The notes beneath the pieces are model-generated. The model did no database searches, was not told the DNA's origin, and worked only from the letters and a program-made list of their open reading frames with translations. A stretch of DNA of 64,000 nt, from assembly GCF_024679095.1 (NCBI RefSeq), contig NW_026111831.1:1965786-2029785 (forward strand). Reading direction: 5' to 3'. Every line of letters starts with the position of its first letter. Position 1 is the first letter of the stretch. Source of the DNA: Eriocheir sinensis. Taxonomy: Eukaryota; Arthropoda; Malacostraca; Decapoda; Varunidae. The translations under genes and the position numbers were made by a program. Positions 29,366-45,373 of the stretch are shown here, piece after piece.

Positions 29366-32300
29366 AAATATATATACGAATACACATAAAATAACGTAGA
29401 TTTCTATAGAAATATATATACAAAATACACATGAAATGATGTAAATACGTTTAAAAATATATATATACAAAATACACATTAAATAATTTAAATTCTCGTC
29501 AAAATAAATAAACAAAATATCAATAAAAGAATGTGTATTTGTATGAAAATAGATATACAAAATACTCATAAAATAACCTAAGTTTGTATAAAACTATATA
29601 CAAAAATACACAAAAATAATTTAAATTTGTATGAAAATAAATATACAAAATACACATGAAATTAGGTAAATTTGTATTGAAATACATATACAAAAAACAC
29701 ATAAAATAATGGAAAATTGAATGAAAATATATAAACATGTACACTTAAAATAACATAAATTTGTATCAAATATATATACAATATACACATTAAATAATGT
29801 AAATATGTATAAAAAAATATATACAAAACACAAATAGAATAATGTAAAATCGTATCAACAATAAATACACAGAATATTAATAAAATAATGTAAATTTGTA
29901 TGAAAATAAAGATGCAAAATAGCCATAAAATAACGCATTTTTTATAAAAACATATATACCAAAATACACATAAAATATTAAAATTTGTATTAAAATAAAT
30001 ATAAAAAATGCACATACTCTAAGGTAAATTTGTATTGAAATAGATATGCAAAATACATATAAAACAATGTAAATTTGTTTCAAAATATATATACGAATAC
30101 ACATAAAATAACGTAGATTTCTATAAAAATATATACACATAAAATGAAGTAAATACGTATAAAAAAATGAATACAAAAAATACATAAAAATCGTATCAAA
30201 ATAAATAAACAAAATACCAGTAAAAGAATGTGTATTTGTATAAATATAAATATACAAAATATACGTAAAATATCGTAAATTTGTATAAAACTATATACAA
30301 AAATACTCAGAAGTAATAAAATTTGTATGAAAATATATATACAAAATACAGCTAAAATGAGCTAAATTTGATTTGAAATGTACATACAAAATACATAAAA
30401 TAATGTAAATCTGTATCAAAATATTTATACATATACATATAATAACGTAGATTTCTTTAAAAATATATAAACAAAATACACATTAAGTAATGTAAATACG
30501 TATAAAAAATATGTACAAAATACACATATAATCATGTAATTCGTATCAAAATAAATAAACAAAATAGCAATAAAATAATGTAAATTTGTATGAGAAAACA
30601 TATACAAATAACGCAAATTTCTATAAAAATATATGTACAAAAATGCACATAAAATAAAGTAAATTTGCAAAAAAATATATATATACAAAACACACACTAA
30701 ATAATGTAAATGCGTACATAAAATAACCTAAATTTGTATAAAACTATATACAAAAATACACAAAAATAATTTAAATTTGTTTGAAAAGAAATATACAAAA
30801 TACACATAAAATTAGGTAAATTTGTATTTAAATACATATACAAAATGCACATCAAATAATGTAAATTTGAATGAAAATATATAAACAAATACACTTAAAA
30901 TAACGTAAATTTGTATAAAAAATATATGCAATAATGTAAATGTGTATTAAAAATATATATACAAAAAACAAATAGAATAATGTAAAATCGTATCAAAATA
31001 AATACACAGAATATCAATAAAATAATGTAAACTTGTATGAAAATAAAGATGCAAAATTCCCAAAAATTATCGCATTTTTTATAAAAATATATTTACCAAA
31101 ATACACATAAAATATTTAAATTTGTATTGAAATAAATATACAAAATGCATATACAGTAAGGTAAACTTGTATTGAAAGAGATATTCAAAAATACATATAA
31201 AACAATGTAAATTTGTTTCAAAATATATATACGAATACTCATAAAATAAAGTAGATTTCTATAGAAATATATATACAAAATACATATGAAATTATGTAAA
31301 TACGTATAAAAATATATATACAAAATACATATCAAATAATGTAAATTCGAGTCAAAATAAATAAACAAAATATCATGAAAAGAATGTGTATTTGTATGAA
31401 TATAGATAATAGATAATAAATTTGTATAAAATATATATGCAAGATACACATTAAATAATGTAAATATGTATAAAAAAGTATATACAAAAGACAAATAGAA
31501 TAATGTAACATCGTATGAAAATAAATACACCGAATATTAATAAAATAATGTAAATTTGTATGAAAATAAAGATGCAAAATTCCCATAAAATAGCGCATTT
31601 CTTATAAAAATATATATACCAAAATACACATAAAATATTTAAATTTGCATTGAAATAAATATACAAAATGCACATTCAATAAGGTAAATTTGTATTGAAA
31701 GAGATATGCAAAAATACATATAAAACAATGTAAATTTGTTTCAAAATATATTTACCAATACAAATAAAAAAACGTAGATTTCTATAAAAATATATATACA
31801 AAATACACATAAAATTAAGTAAATACGTATAAAAATGTATACAAAATACATATAAAATAATGTAATTTCGAATTAAAATAAATGTAAATTTGAATGAAAA
31901 TATAAAAACAAATACACTTAAAATAACGTAAATTTGTATAAAATATATATGCAAGATACACATTAAATAATGTAAATGAGTATAAAAATATATACAAAAA
32001 AAAAAAAGAATAATGTAAAATCGTATAAAAAAATACACAGAATATCAATAAAATAATGTAATTTGTATGAAAATAGATACAAAATTCCCAAAAATTATCG
32101 CATTTTTTATGAAAATATATATACCAAAATACACATAAAATATTTAAATTTGTATTGAAATAAATATACAAAATGCATATACAGTAAGGTAAATTTGTAT
32201 TAAAAGAGATATTCAAAAATACATATAAAACAATGTAAATTTGTTTCAAAATATATATGCGAATACACATAAAATAACGTAGATTTCTATAGAAATATAT

Positions 32301-35300
32301 ATACAAAATACATCTGAAATTATGTAAATACGTATAAAAATATATATATAAAATACATATCAAATAATGTAAATTCGTGTCAAAATAAATAAACAAAATA
32401 TCATGTAAAGAATGTGTATTTGTATAAAAATAGATAAAACATAATAAATTTGTATAAAATATATATGCAAGATACTCATTAAATAATGTAAATATGTATA
32501 AAAAGGTATATACAAAAAACAAATAGAATAATGTAGCATCGTATCAAAATAAATACACCGAATATTAATAAAATAATGTAAATTTGTATGAAAATAAAGA
32601 TGAAAAATTCAAATAAAATAGCGCATTTCTTATAAAAATATATATACCAAAATACAGATAAAATATTTAAATTTGCATTGAAATAAATATACAAAATGCA
32701 CATACAATAAGGTAAATCTGTATTGACATAGATATGCAAAATACATATAAAACAATGTAAATTTGTTTCAAAATATATATACGAATACACATAAAATAAC
32801 GTAGATTTGTATAAAAATATATATACAAAATACACATAAAATGAAGTAAATACGTATAAGAAAATGTATACAAAATACACATAAAATAATGTAAATTCGT
32901 TTCAAAATAAATAAACAAAATAATAATAAAATAATGTGTATTTGAATAAATATTAATATACAAAATACACATAAAATAACATAAATTTGTATAAAACTAT
33001 ATACAAAAAAAACACAGAAGTTATTAAATTCGTATGAAAATAGATGTACAAAATACAGATAAAATAAGCTAAATTTGAATTGAAATGTGTATACAAAATA
33101 CATAAAATAATGTAAATTTGTATCAAAATATTTATAAAAATACATATAATAACGTAAATTTGTTTAAAAATATATAAACAAAATACACATTAAGTAATGT
33201 AAATACGTATAAAAAATATGTACAAAATACACATATAATCATGTAATTCGTATCAAACTAAATAAACAAAATATCAGTAAAATAATGTAAATTTGTATGA
33301 GAAAACATATACAAATACATATAAAATAACGCTAATTTCCATAAAAATATATGTCCAAAAATGAACGTAAAATAAAGTAGCTTTGGATAAAAATATATAT
33401 ACAAAACACACATTAAATAATGTAAATGCGTACATAAACTAACCTAAATTTGTATAAAACTATATACAAAACTACACAAAAATAATTTAAATTTGTATGA
33501 AAAGAAATATACAAAATACACATAAAATTAGGTTAATTTGTATTGAAATACATATACAAAATACATATAAAATAATGTAAATTTGAAAGAAAATATATAA
33601 ACAAATGCACATATAATAACGTAAATTTGTATGAAATATATATTCAAAATACACATTAAATAATGTAAATATGTATAAAAAAATATATACAAAACACAAA
33701 TAGTATAATGTAAAATCGTATCAAAATATATACACAGAATATTAATAAAATAATGTAAATTTGTATGATAATTAAGATGCAAAATACCTATAAAATAACG
33801 CATTTTTTATAAAATTATTGATACCAAAATACACATAAAATATTTGAATTTGTATTAAAATAAATATACAAAATGCACATACAATAAGGTAAATTTGTAT
33901 TGAAATAGATATGCAAAATACATATAAAATAATGTAAATTTGTTTCAAAATATATATACGAATATACATAAAATAACGTAGATTACTATAAAAAATACAC
34001 ACAAAATACACATAATATTAAGTAAATACTTATAAAAAATGTATACAAAATACACATAAAATAATGTAAATTCTTATAAATGTAAATAAACAATATACTA
34101 ATAAAAGAATGTGTATTTGTATAAATATAAATATACAAAATGCACATAAAATAACGTAAATTTATATAAATCTATATACATAAAATAACGCAAATTTCTA
34201 TAAAAATATATGTACAAAAATGAACATAAAATAAATTTGCATAAAAATATATATACAAAACACACTTTAGATAATGTAAATGAGTATAAAAATATGTATA
34301 CAAAATACCTATGAAATAATCTAAATTTTATCGAATTAAATTAAGAAAATATCAATAAAATAATGTAATTTTGGATGAAAATATATATACAAAATACACA
34401 TAAAATAACCTAAATTCAAATACAAATATACACATAAAATAATTTAAAATTGAATGAAATAAATATACAAAATAAACATAAAATAAGGTAAATTTGTAAT
34501 GAAATATATGAAAAAACACACATAAAATAATATAAATTTGTATGAAAATATATATACAAATACACATTAAATAACATGAATTTGTATAAAATTTGTATCA
34601 AAATATATACTTATACACACAATAAAATAACGTAATTTTTTATGAAAATGTATATACAAAATACACATAAATTAATTTAAATACGTAGAAAAATATATAT
34701 ACAAAAAACACATAAAATAATGTAAATTTGTATGAAAATATATAAACAAATACACATAAAATAATGTAAATTTGGATAAAATATATATACAAAATGAACA
34801 TGAAATAATGTAAATATGTATAAAAAAAATATACAAAATACACATAGAATAATGTTAAATCGTATCAAAATAAATAAAGAGAATATCAATAAAATAATGT
34901 AAATTTATATGAAAATAAAGATGCAAAATATCCATATAATAACGCATATTTGCATAAAAATATATATACAAAAATACATATAAAATAGTTAAATTTGTAT
35001 TAAAATAAATATACAAAATGCACGTACAATAAAGTAAACTGGTATTGAAATAGATATGCAAAATACACATCAATAATGTAAATTTGTATCAAAATATATA
35101 TACGAACTCTCATAAAATAGACTAAATTTCTAAAAAAATATACATACAAAATAGACATACAAAATACACATATAACTACTTGAATTTGTATTTAAATACA
35201 TGTTCAAAAAAACACATAAAATAATGTAGATTTGAATGAAATGAAAACAAATACATTTTATATAAAAAATATATACAAAATACACATAGAATAATGTAAA

Positions 35301-36474
35301 ATCATATTAAAATAAATACACAGAATATCAATAAAATAATGTAAATTTGTATGAAAATAAAGATGCAAAATACCCATAAAATAAAGCATATTTTTATAAA
35401 AATGCATACACAAAAATACACATAGATTAATCAAATTTGTATTAAAATTAATATACAAAATGCACATACAATAAGGTAAATTTGTATTGAAAAAATATGC
35501 AAAATACACATAAAACACTGTAAAATTGTCTCAAAATAAATATACGAATACACATAAAATAACGCAGATTTCTATAGAAATATATATACAAAATACACTT
35601 GAAATAATGTAAATACGTATAAAAATATATATAAAAAATACATATTAAATAATGTTAACTCGTGTCAAAATAAATAAACAAAATATCATGGAAAGAATGT
35701 ATATTTGTATGAAAATAGATATACAAAATACACATAAAATAACCTAAATTTGTATAAAACTATATACAAAAATACACAAAAATAATTTAAACTTGTATGA
35801 AAATAAATATACAAAAAACATATAAAAATAGGTATTTTTGTATTGAAATACATATACAAAATACACATAAAATAATGTAAATTTGAATGAAAATATATAA
35901 ACATATAGACTTAAAATATCGTAAATTTGTATCAAATATTTATAAAAAAAAACATTAAATAAATTAAATATAAAAAAAATATATACAAAACACAAATAAA
36001 ATAATGTAAAATCGTATCAAAATAAATACAGAAAATATTAATAAAATAATGTAAATTTGTATGAAAATTAAGATGCAAAATACCCATAAAATAACGCATT
36101 TTTAAAACAATTATATATACGAAAAAACATAAGATATTTGATTTTGTATTAAAATAAATAGATATACAAAATACACATAAAATAAGCTAAATTTGAATTG
36201 AAATATATATAAAAAATACATAAAATAATGTAAATTTGTATCAAAATACCTATACAAATACACATATAATAACGTAAATTTGTATAAAAATATATAAACA
36301 AAATACACATTAAATAATATAAATAAGTATTAAATTTTAAAAATACAAATAATCATGTAATTCGTATCAAAATAAATAGACAAAATACCAATAAAATAAT
36401 GTAAATTTCTATGAGAAAACATATACAAAATACACATAAATAACGCAAATATCAATAAAAATATATATAATATA
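29366..36474 (-). repeat. Satellite block 16, T-rich strand = -; longest block (7.1 kb)
   Basis: Positions 30030-31880 match 40800-42640 in reverse complement. Positions 31080-32600 contain two successive shortened higher-order units, of which 31405 carries the AATAGATAATAGATAATAAA marker and 32430 a degraded form. Positions 32690-36090 match 816-4180 in reverse complement. Positions 33260-35938 match block 12. Confidence 0.93.
30030..31880 (-). repeat. 1.85-kb inverted duplication (partner 40800-42640)
   Basis: Coordinate sums stay near 72670-72680. Shared rare deletions (CATATACAAATAACGCAA) and ATACCAGTAAAAGAATG support homology of this specific pair. Confidence 0.87.
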
Positions 36475-36554
36475 ACATATTTTTTTACATATTCAAAATA
36501 TTTAATGTATATTTTGTATATATATATATATATATCTATATCTATATCTATATC

Positions 36555-36642
<88 letters not shown>

Positions 36643-37113
36643 ATCCAAATTTACGTGATTTTATATGTATTTGTTTATATATTTTATACAAATTTACATT
36701 ATTTTATGTGAGTTTTGTATATATTTCAATACAAATTTGCCTAACTTTATTTGTATTTTGCATATCTATTTTCAAACAAATTTAAATTATTTTTTGTGTA
36801 TTTTTGTATATATTTTTATACAAATTTTAGTTATTTTATTTGTTTTTTGTATATATATTTTCCTACAAATATACATTCTTTTATTGGAATTTTGTGTATT
36901 TAATTTTTACGAATTTACATTATTTTATGTATTTTGTATATATTTTTCTACGTATTTAAACTATTTTATGTGTATTTTATATATACATTTTCATAAAAAT
37001 TTACGTTATTTTATTGTGTGTATTCGTATATTTTGAAACAAATTTTATACCAATTCATGTTATTTTATGTGTATTTTTATATATATTTTCATACAAATTT
37101 ATTTTATTTTATA
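36475..37113 (+). repeat. Satellite block 17, T-rich strand = +
   Basis: Begins at a shared near-palindromic junction and contains the TA/TATATC microsatellite at 36517-36639. Positions 36640-37030 are in T-rich order and resemble the reverse complement of 20540-20900 (TTTTATTGTGTGTATTCGTA variant). The right edge at about 37113 is the left end of the duplication with 55046. Confidence 0.91.
36517..36639. repeat. (TA)n with (TATATC)n stretch
   Basis: Alternating TA, with a TATATC hexamer run at about 36534-36556. The homologous monomer at about 19545 has no expansion. Confidence 0.96.
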
Positions 37114-37640
37114 TAAAACAATGTAAATTTGTATGAAAATAAAGATGCAAAATATCCATTAAATAACGCATTTTTTATAAAAATATATATACCAAAATAC
37201 ATATGAAAAAATTAATTTGTATTAAAATAAATATACAAAATACACATACAATAAGGTAAATCTGTATTGAAATAGATATGCAAAATACATATAAAACAAT
37301 GTAAATTTGTTTCAAAATATATATTCGAATACACATAAAATAACGTAGATTTGTATAAAAATATATATGCAAAATACTTATAAAATGAAGTAAATACGTA
37401 TAAGAAAATGTATACAAAATACACATAAAATAATGTAAATTCGTATCAAAATAAATAAACAAAATACCAATAAAAGAATGTGTATTTGAATAAATATAAA
37501 TATACAAAATACACATAAAACAACGTAAATTTGTATAAAACTATACAAAAATACACAAGTAATTAAATTCGTATGAAAATAGATATACAAAATACAGATA
37601 AAATAAGCTAAATTTGAATTGAAATGTATATACAAAATAC
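37114..37640 (-). repeat. Satellite block 18, T-rich strand = -
   Basis: The same monomers as 55046-55530 and 59310-59830. The 55-kb copy has lost about 60 bp (one monomer plus) near 55230, which is present here. Ends at ACAAAATACAATATTTTATG, a junction repeated at 55531. Confidence 0.92.
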
Positions 37641-38880
37641 AATATTTTATGTGTATATTTGTATTTAGGTTATTTTATGTGTATTTTGTATATATATTTT
37701 CATCCAAAATTACATTATTTTCTTAATTTAATTCGATACGAATTTAGATTATTTCATAGGTATTTTCTATACATATTTTTATACTCATTTACATTACCTA
37801 ATGTGTGTTTTGTATATATATTTTTATGCAAATTTATTTTATGTTCATTTTTGTACATATATTTTTATAGAAATTTGCGTTATTTTATGTATATAGTTTA
37901 TATAAATTTACGTTATTTTATGTGCATTTTGTATATTTATATTTATACAAATACACATTCTTTTATTGGTATATTGTTTATTTACATTTATACGAATTTA
38001 CATTATTTTATGTGTATTTTGTATACATTTTTTTATACGTATTTACTTAATGTTATGTGTATTTTGTATATGTATTTTTATAGAAATCTACGTTATTTTA
38101 TGTGTATTCGTATATATATTTTGAAACAAATTTACATTATTTTATATGTATTTTCCATATCTATTTCAATACAAATTTACCTTATTGTATGTGCATTTTG
38201 TATATTTATTTTAATACAAATTGAAATATTTTATGTGTATTTTGGTATCAATAATTTTATAAAAAAAACGTAAATTTGTATAAAAAATATGTACAAAACA
38301 CAAATAGAATAATGTAAAATCGTATCAAAATAAATACACAGAATATTAATAAAATAATGTAAATTTGTATGAAAATAAAGATGCAAAATACCCATAAAAT
38401 AACGCATTTTTTTCATTTATAAAAATATATATACCAAAATACACATCAAAAAATTAAATTTGTATTAAAATAAATATACAAAAAACACATACAATAAGGT
38501 AAATTTGTATTGAAATAGATATGCAAAATACATATAAAACAATGTAAATTTGTTTCAAAATATATATACGAATTCACAAAATAACGTAGATTTCTATAAA
38601 AATATATACGAAATACACATAAAATGAAGTAAATACGTATCAAAAAATGTATACAAAATAAACATAAAATAATGTAAATTGGTATCAAAATAGATAAACA
38701 AAATACCAATAAAAGAATGAGTATTTGTATATATAAAAATATACAAAATACAAATAAAATAACGTAAATTTGTATAAAACTTTATACAAAAACACACAAA
38801 AGTAATTAAATTTGTATGAAAATAGATACAAAATACACTTAAAATTAGCTAGATTTGAATTGAAATATATATACAAAATA
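37115..38880. repeat. 1.75-kb direct duplication (partner 55046-56795)
   Basis: Offset 17929 falling to 17890 after a deletion of about 60 bp in the partner, then about 17900. Includes two orientation switches with identical joints. Confidence 0.9.
37641..38264 (+). repeat. Satellite block 19, T-rich strand = +
   Basis: Duplicated at 55531-56165 together with both flanking junctions. Carries the TTTTATGCAAATTTATTTT and TTACATTTATACG variants. The right edge is GGTATCAATAATTTTATAAA. Confidence 0.92.
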
Positions 38881-39088
38881 CATGAAATAAAGTAAATTTG
38901 TATCAAAATATTTATACAAATACACATATAATAACGTAAATTTGTATGAAAATATATAAACAAAATACACATTAAATAATGTAAATACGTATAAAAAAAT
39001 ATGTACAAAATACACATATAATCATGTAATTCGTATCAAAATAAATAAACAAAATACCAATAAATAATATAAATTTGTATGAGTAAAC
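38265..39088 (-). repeat. Satellite block 20, T-rich strand = -
   Basis: Positions 38265-38880 match 56166-56795. The rest resembles 33140-33320. It flips to + order at GAGTAAACGTGTATGTTGC. Confidence 0.91.
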
Positions 39089-39111
39089 GTGTATGTTGCA
39101 TATTTTTTCAA

Positions 39112-40745
<1,634 letters not shown>

Positions 40746-42671
40746 TATTTATTTTTATCCAAATATACATTCTTTTATTGGTATTTTGTTTATTTATGTT
40801 AATTGAATTTACATTATTTTATGGGTATTTTGTATACATTTTTTATACGTATTTACTTAATTTTATATGTATTTTGTATATATATTTTTATAGAAATCTA
40901 CGTTTTTTTATTTGTATTCGTATATATATTTTGAAACAAATTTACATTGTCTTATATGGATTTTTGCATATCTCTTTCAATACAAATTTACCTTATTGTA
41001 TGTGCATTTTGTGTATTTATTTCAATGCAAATTTAAATATTTTATATGTATTTTAGTATATATATTTTTATAAGAAATGCGCTATTTTATAGGAATTTTG
41101 CAACTTTGTTTTCATACAAATTTACATTATTTTATTAATATTCGGCGTATTTATTTTCATACGATGTTACATTATTCTATTTGTTTTTTGTATATACTTT
41201 TTTATACATATTTACATTATTTAATGTGTATCTTGCATATATATTTTATTCAAATTTATTATCTATTATCTATTTTCATACAAATACACATTCTTTTCAT
41301 GATATTTTGTTTATTTATTTTGACACGAATTTACATTATTTGATATGTATTTTGTATATATATTTTTATACGTATTTACATAATTTCATATGTATTTTGT
41401 ATATATATTTCTATAGAAATCTACTTTATTTTATGTTTATTCGTATATATATTTTGAAACAGATTTACATTGTTTTATACGTATTTTTGAATATCTCTTT
41501 CAATACAAATTTACCTTACTGTATATGCATTTTGTATATTTATTTCAATACAAATTTAAATATTTTATGTGTATTTTGGTAAATATATTTTTATAAAAAA
41601 TGCGATAATTTTTGGGAATTTTGCATCTTTATTTTCATACAAATTTACATTATTTTATTGATATTCTGTGTATTTATTTTGATACGATTTTACATTATTC
41701 TATTTGTTTTTTGTATATATTTTTTTATACACATATACATTATTTAATGTGTATCTTGCATATATATTTTATACAAATTTACGTTATTTTAAGTGTATTT
41801 GTTTATATATTTTCATTCAAATTTACATTATTTGATGTGTATTTTGTATATGTATTTCAATACAAATTTACCAAATTTTATGTGTATTTTGTATATTTCT
41901 TTTCAAACGAATTTAAATTATTTTTGTGAATTTTTGTATATAGTTTTATACAAATTTAGGTTATTTTATGTACGCATTTACATTATTTAGTGTGTGTTTT
42001 GTATATATTTTTTTATGCAAATTTACTTTATTTTATGTGCATTTTTGTACATATATTTTTATAGAAATTTGCGTTATTTGTATATGTTTTCTCATACAAA
42101 TTTACATTATTTTATTGCTATTTTGTTTATTTATTTTGATACGAGTTACATGATTATATGTGTATTTTGTACATATTTTTTTATACGTATTTACATTACT
42201 TAATGTGTATTTTGTTTATATATTTTTAAACAAATCTACGTTATTATATGTATTTGTATAAATATTTTGATACAGATTTACATTATTTTATGTATTTTGT
42301 ATGTACATTTCAATTCAAATTTAGCTTATTTTAGCTGTATTTTGTATATATATTTTCAAACAAATTTAATTACTTCTGTGTATTTTTGTACATAGTTTTA
42401 TACAAATTTACGATATTTTTTGTGTATTTTGTATATTTATATTTATACAAATACACATTCTTTTACTGGTATTTTGTTTATTTATTTTGATACGATTTTT
42501 ATGTATTTTGTATTCATTTTTATACGTATTTACTTCATTTTATGTGTATTTTGTATATATTTTTATAGAAATCTACGTTATTTTATGTGTATTCGTATAT
42601 ATATTTTGAAACAAATTTACATTGTTTATTATGTATTTTTGAATATCTCTTTCAATACAAATTTATCTCTC

Positions 42672-43118
42672 CATATATACCAAAATACACATAAAAAAAT
42701 TAAATTTGTATTAAAATAAATATTTAAAAAACACATACAATAAGGTAAATTTGTATTGAAATAGATATGCAAAATACATATAAAACAATGTAAATTTGTT
42801 TCAAAATATATATACGAATACACATAAAATAACGTAGATTTCTATAAAAATATATATACAAAATACACATAAATGAAGTAAATACGTATAAAAAAATGTT
42901 TACAAAATACTCATAAAATAATGTAAATTCATCAAAATAAATATACAAAATACCAATAAAAGAATATGTATTTGTATAAATATAAATATACAAAATACAC
43001 ATAAAATAACGTAAATTTATATAAAACTATATACAAAAATACGCAGAAGTATTTTAATTTGTATGAAAATAGATATACAAAATAAGGTAAATTCGTTTCA
43101 AATTCAATAAACAATATT
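42672..43118 (-). repeat. Satellite block 22, T-rich strand = -
   Basis: The reverse complement of 12775-13215, ending exactly where the non-satellite filler at 43119 begins. The left junction CTCTCCATATATACC cuts a monomer in the + block. Confidence 0.91.
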
Positions 43119-43160
43119 CAGATTTTATAAAAATAATATAAAATCAGATTATCAGATTTT
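43119..43160. other. Filler at an inversion junction, three CAGATT motifs
   Basis: About 40 bp that do not fit the monomer. CAGATTTT occurs at 43119 and 43153 and CAGATTAT at 43145, around TATAAAAATAATATAAAA. The outer arms form an imperfect inverted repeat (CAGATTTTATA against TATAAAATCAG). It looks like end-joining filler with short templated copies, which is inference. Confidence 0.7.
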
Positions 43161-45373
43161 CTATATCTATTTTCATACAAACTCAAATTATTTCTATGTA
43201 TTTTTGTATATATTTTAATACAAATTTTAGTTATGTTATGTGTATTTTGTAAATTTATTTTCATTCAAATATATATTATTTTATTGGTGTTTTGTTGATT
43301 TATATTGATACGAATTTACATTATTTTATATGTACTTTGTATATATATTTTTATACGCTTGCACATTATTTAATATTTATTTTGAATATATATTTTTATT
43401 CAAACTCATGGTATTTTATGTGTATTTGTATATATATTTTCATATAAATTTACATTATTTTATGTGTATTTTGTACATATATTTTTTTACAAATCTACCT
43501 TATTTTATGTTTATTTTGTATATGTATTATGTATATTTATATTTATCCAAATACACATTCTTTTATTGCTATTTTGTTTATTTATTTTAAATCGAATTTA
43601 CATTATTTTATGTGTATTTTGTATACATTTTTTATACGTATTTACTTAATTTTATGTGTATTTTGTATATATTTTTATAGAAATCTACGTTTTTTTATTT
43701 GTATTCGTATATATATTTTGAAAAAAATTTACATTGTTTTATATGTATTTTTGCATATCTCTTTCAATACAAATTTACCTTATTTTATGTGCATTTTGTA
43801 TATTTATTTCAATACAAATTTAAATATTTTATGTGTATTTTGGTATATATATTTTTATAAGAAATGCGCTATTTTATGGGAATTTTGCATCTTTATTTTC
43901 ATACAAATTTAAATTATTTTATTAATATTCGGTGTATTTATTTTGATACGAATTTACATTATTCTATTTGTTTTTTGTATATACTTTTTTATACATATTT
44001 ACATTATTTAATGAGTATCTTGCATATATATTTTATACAAATTTATTATCTATTATCTATTTTTATACAAATACACATTCTTTTCATGATATTTTGTTTA
44101 TTTATTTTGACACGAGTTTACATTATTTGATATGTATTTTGTATATATATTTTTATACGTATTTACATAATTTCATATGTATTTTGTATGTATATTTCTA
44201 TAGAAATCTACTTTATTTTATGTGTATTCGTATATGTATTTTGAAACAAATTTACATTGTTTGATATGTATTTTTGAATATCTCTTTTAATACAAATTTA
44301 CCTTACTGTATATGCATTTTGTATATTTATTTCAATACAAATTTAAATATTTTATGTGTATTTTGGTATATATATTTTTATAAAAAATGCGATAATTTTT
44401 GGGAATTTTGCATCTTTATTTTTATACAAATTTACATTAATTTATTGATATTCTGTGTATTTATTTTGATACGATTTTACATTATTCTTTTTGTTTTTTG
44501 TATATATTTTTTTTACACATTTACATTATTTAATGTGTATCTTGCATATATATTTTATACAAATTTACGTTATTTTAAGTGTATTGGTTTTATATTTTCA
44601 TTCAAATTTACATTTATTTTAATTGAAATTACATTATTTTATGTGTATTTTGTATACATTTTTTTATACGTATTTACTTAATTTTATGTGTACTTTGTAT
44701 ATATATTTTTTTAGAAATCTACGTTTTTTTATTTGTATTCGTATATATATTTTAAAACAAATTTACATTGTTTTATATGTATTTTTGCATATCTCTTTCA
44801 ATACAAATTTACCGTATTGTATGTGCATTTTGTATATTTATTTCAATGCAAATTTAAATATTTTATGTGTATTTTGGCATATATATTTTTATAAGAAATG
44901 CGCTATTTTATGGGAATTTTGCATCTTTATTTTCATTCAAATTTACATTATTTTATTAATATTCGGTGTATTTATTTTGATTCAAATTTACATTATTTTA
45001 TGTGTATTTTGTGTATGTATTTCAATACAAATTTACCTAATTTTATGTGTATTTTGTATATTTATTTTCATTCAAATTTAAAATATTTTTGTGCATTTTT
45101 GTATATAGTTTGATACAAATTTAGGTTATTTTATATGTATTTTGTATATCTATTTTCATACAAATACACATTCTTTTATTAATATTTTGTTTATTTATTT
45201 TGGCGCGAATTTTATGTGAATTTGTTTTCATTTCATACAAATTTACATTATTTTATGTGTATTTTGCACATGTGTTTAAATACAAATTTAACTAATTATA
45301 TGTGTATTTTGTATATCTATTTTCATACAAATTGATTTTTTTTTGTATATATTTTTATTCAAATTTTCGTAAT
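43161..45373 (+). repeat. Satellite block 23, T-rich strand = +
   Basis: Positions 43161-44612 are a direct copy of 40165-41825 without the TA microsatellite. The marker TTATTATCTATTATCTATTT is at 44041. Positions 44613-45200 are a second, truncated higher-order unit. The end (45200-45373) matches 25040-25160 and stops inside a monomer at TTTTCGTAATCTTATAAAAA. Confidence 0.92.

Noticed and set aside
31815..32522. Longest ORF, 235 codons on the - strand, rich in Tyr, Phe and Ile
   Set aside because: It is a run of the 15-residue translation of the satellite, in whichever frame stays open. It has no domain and no start context, and related blocks break it at different places.
37659..38273. 204-codon + strand ORF that could look like a multi-pass membrane protein
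   Set aside because: Hydrophobicity comes from T-rich codons of the monomer. The duplicate at 55.5-56.2 kb is split into several ORFs, so the frame is not kept.
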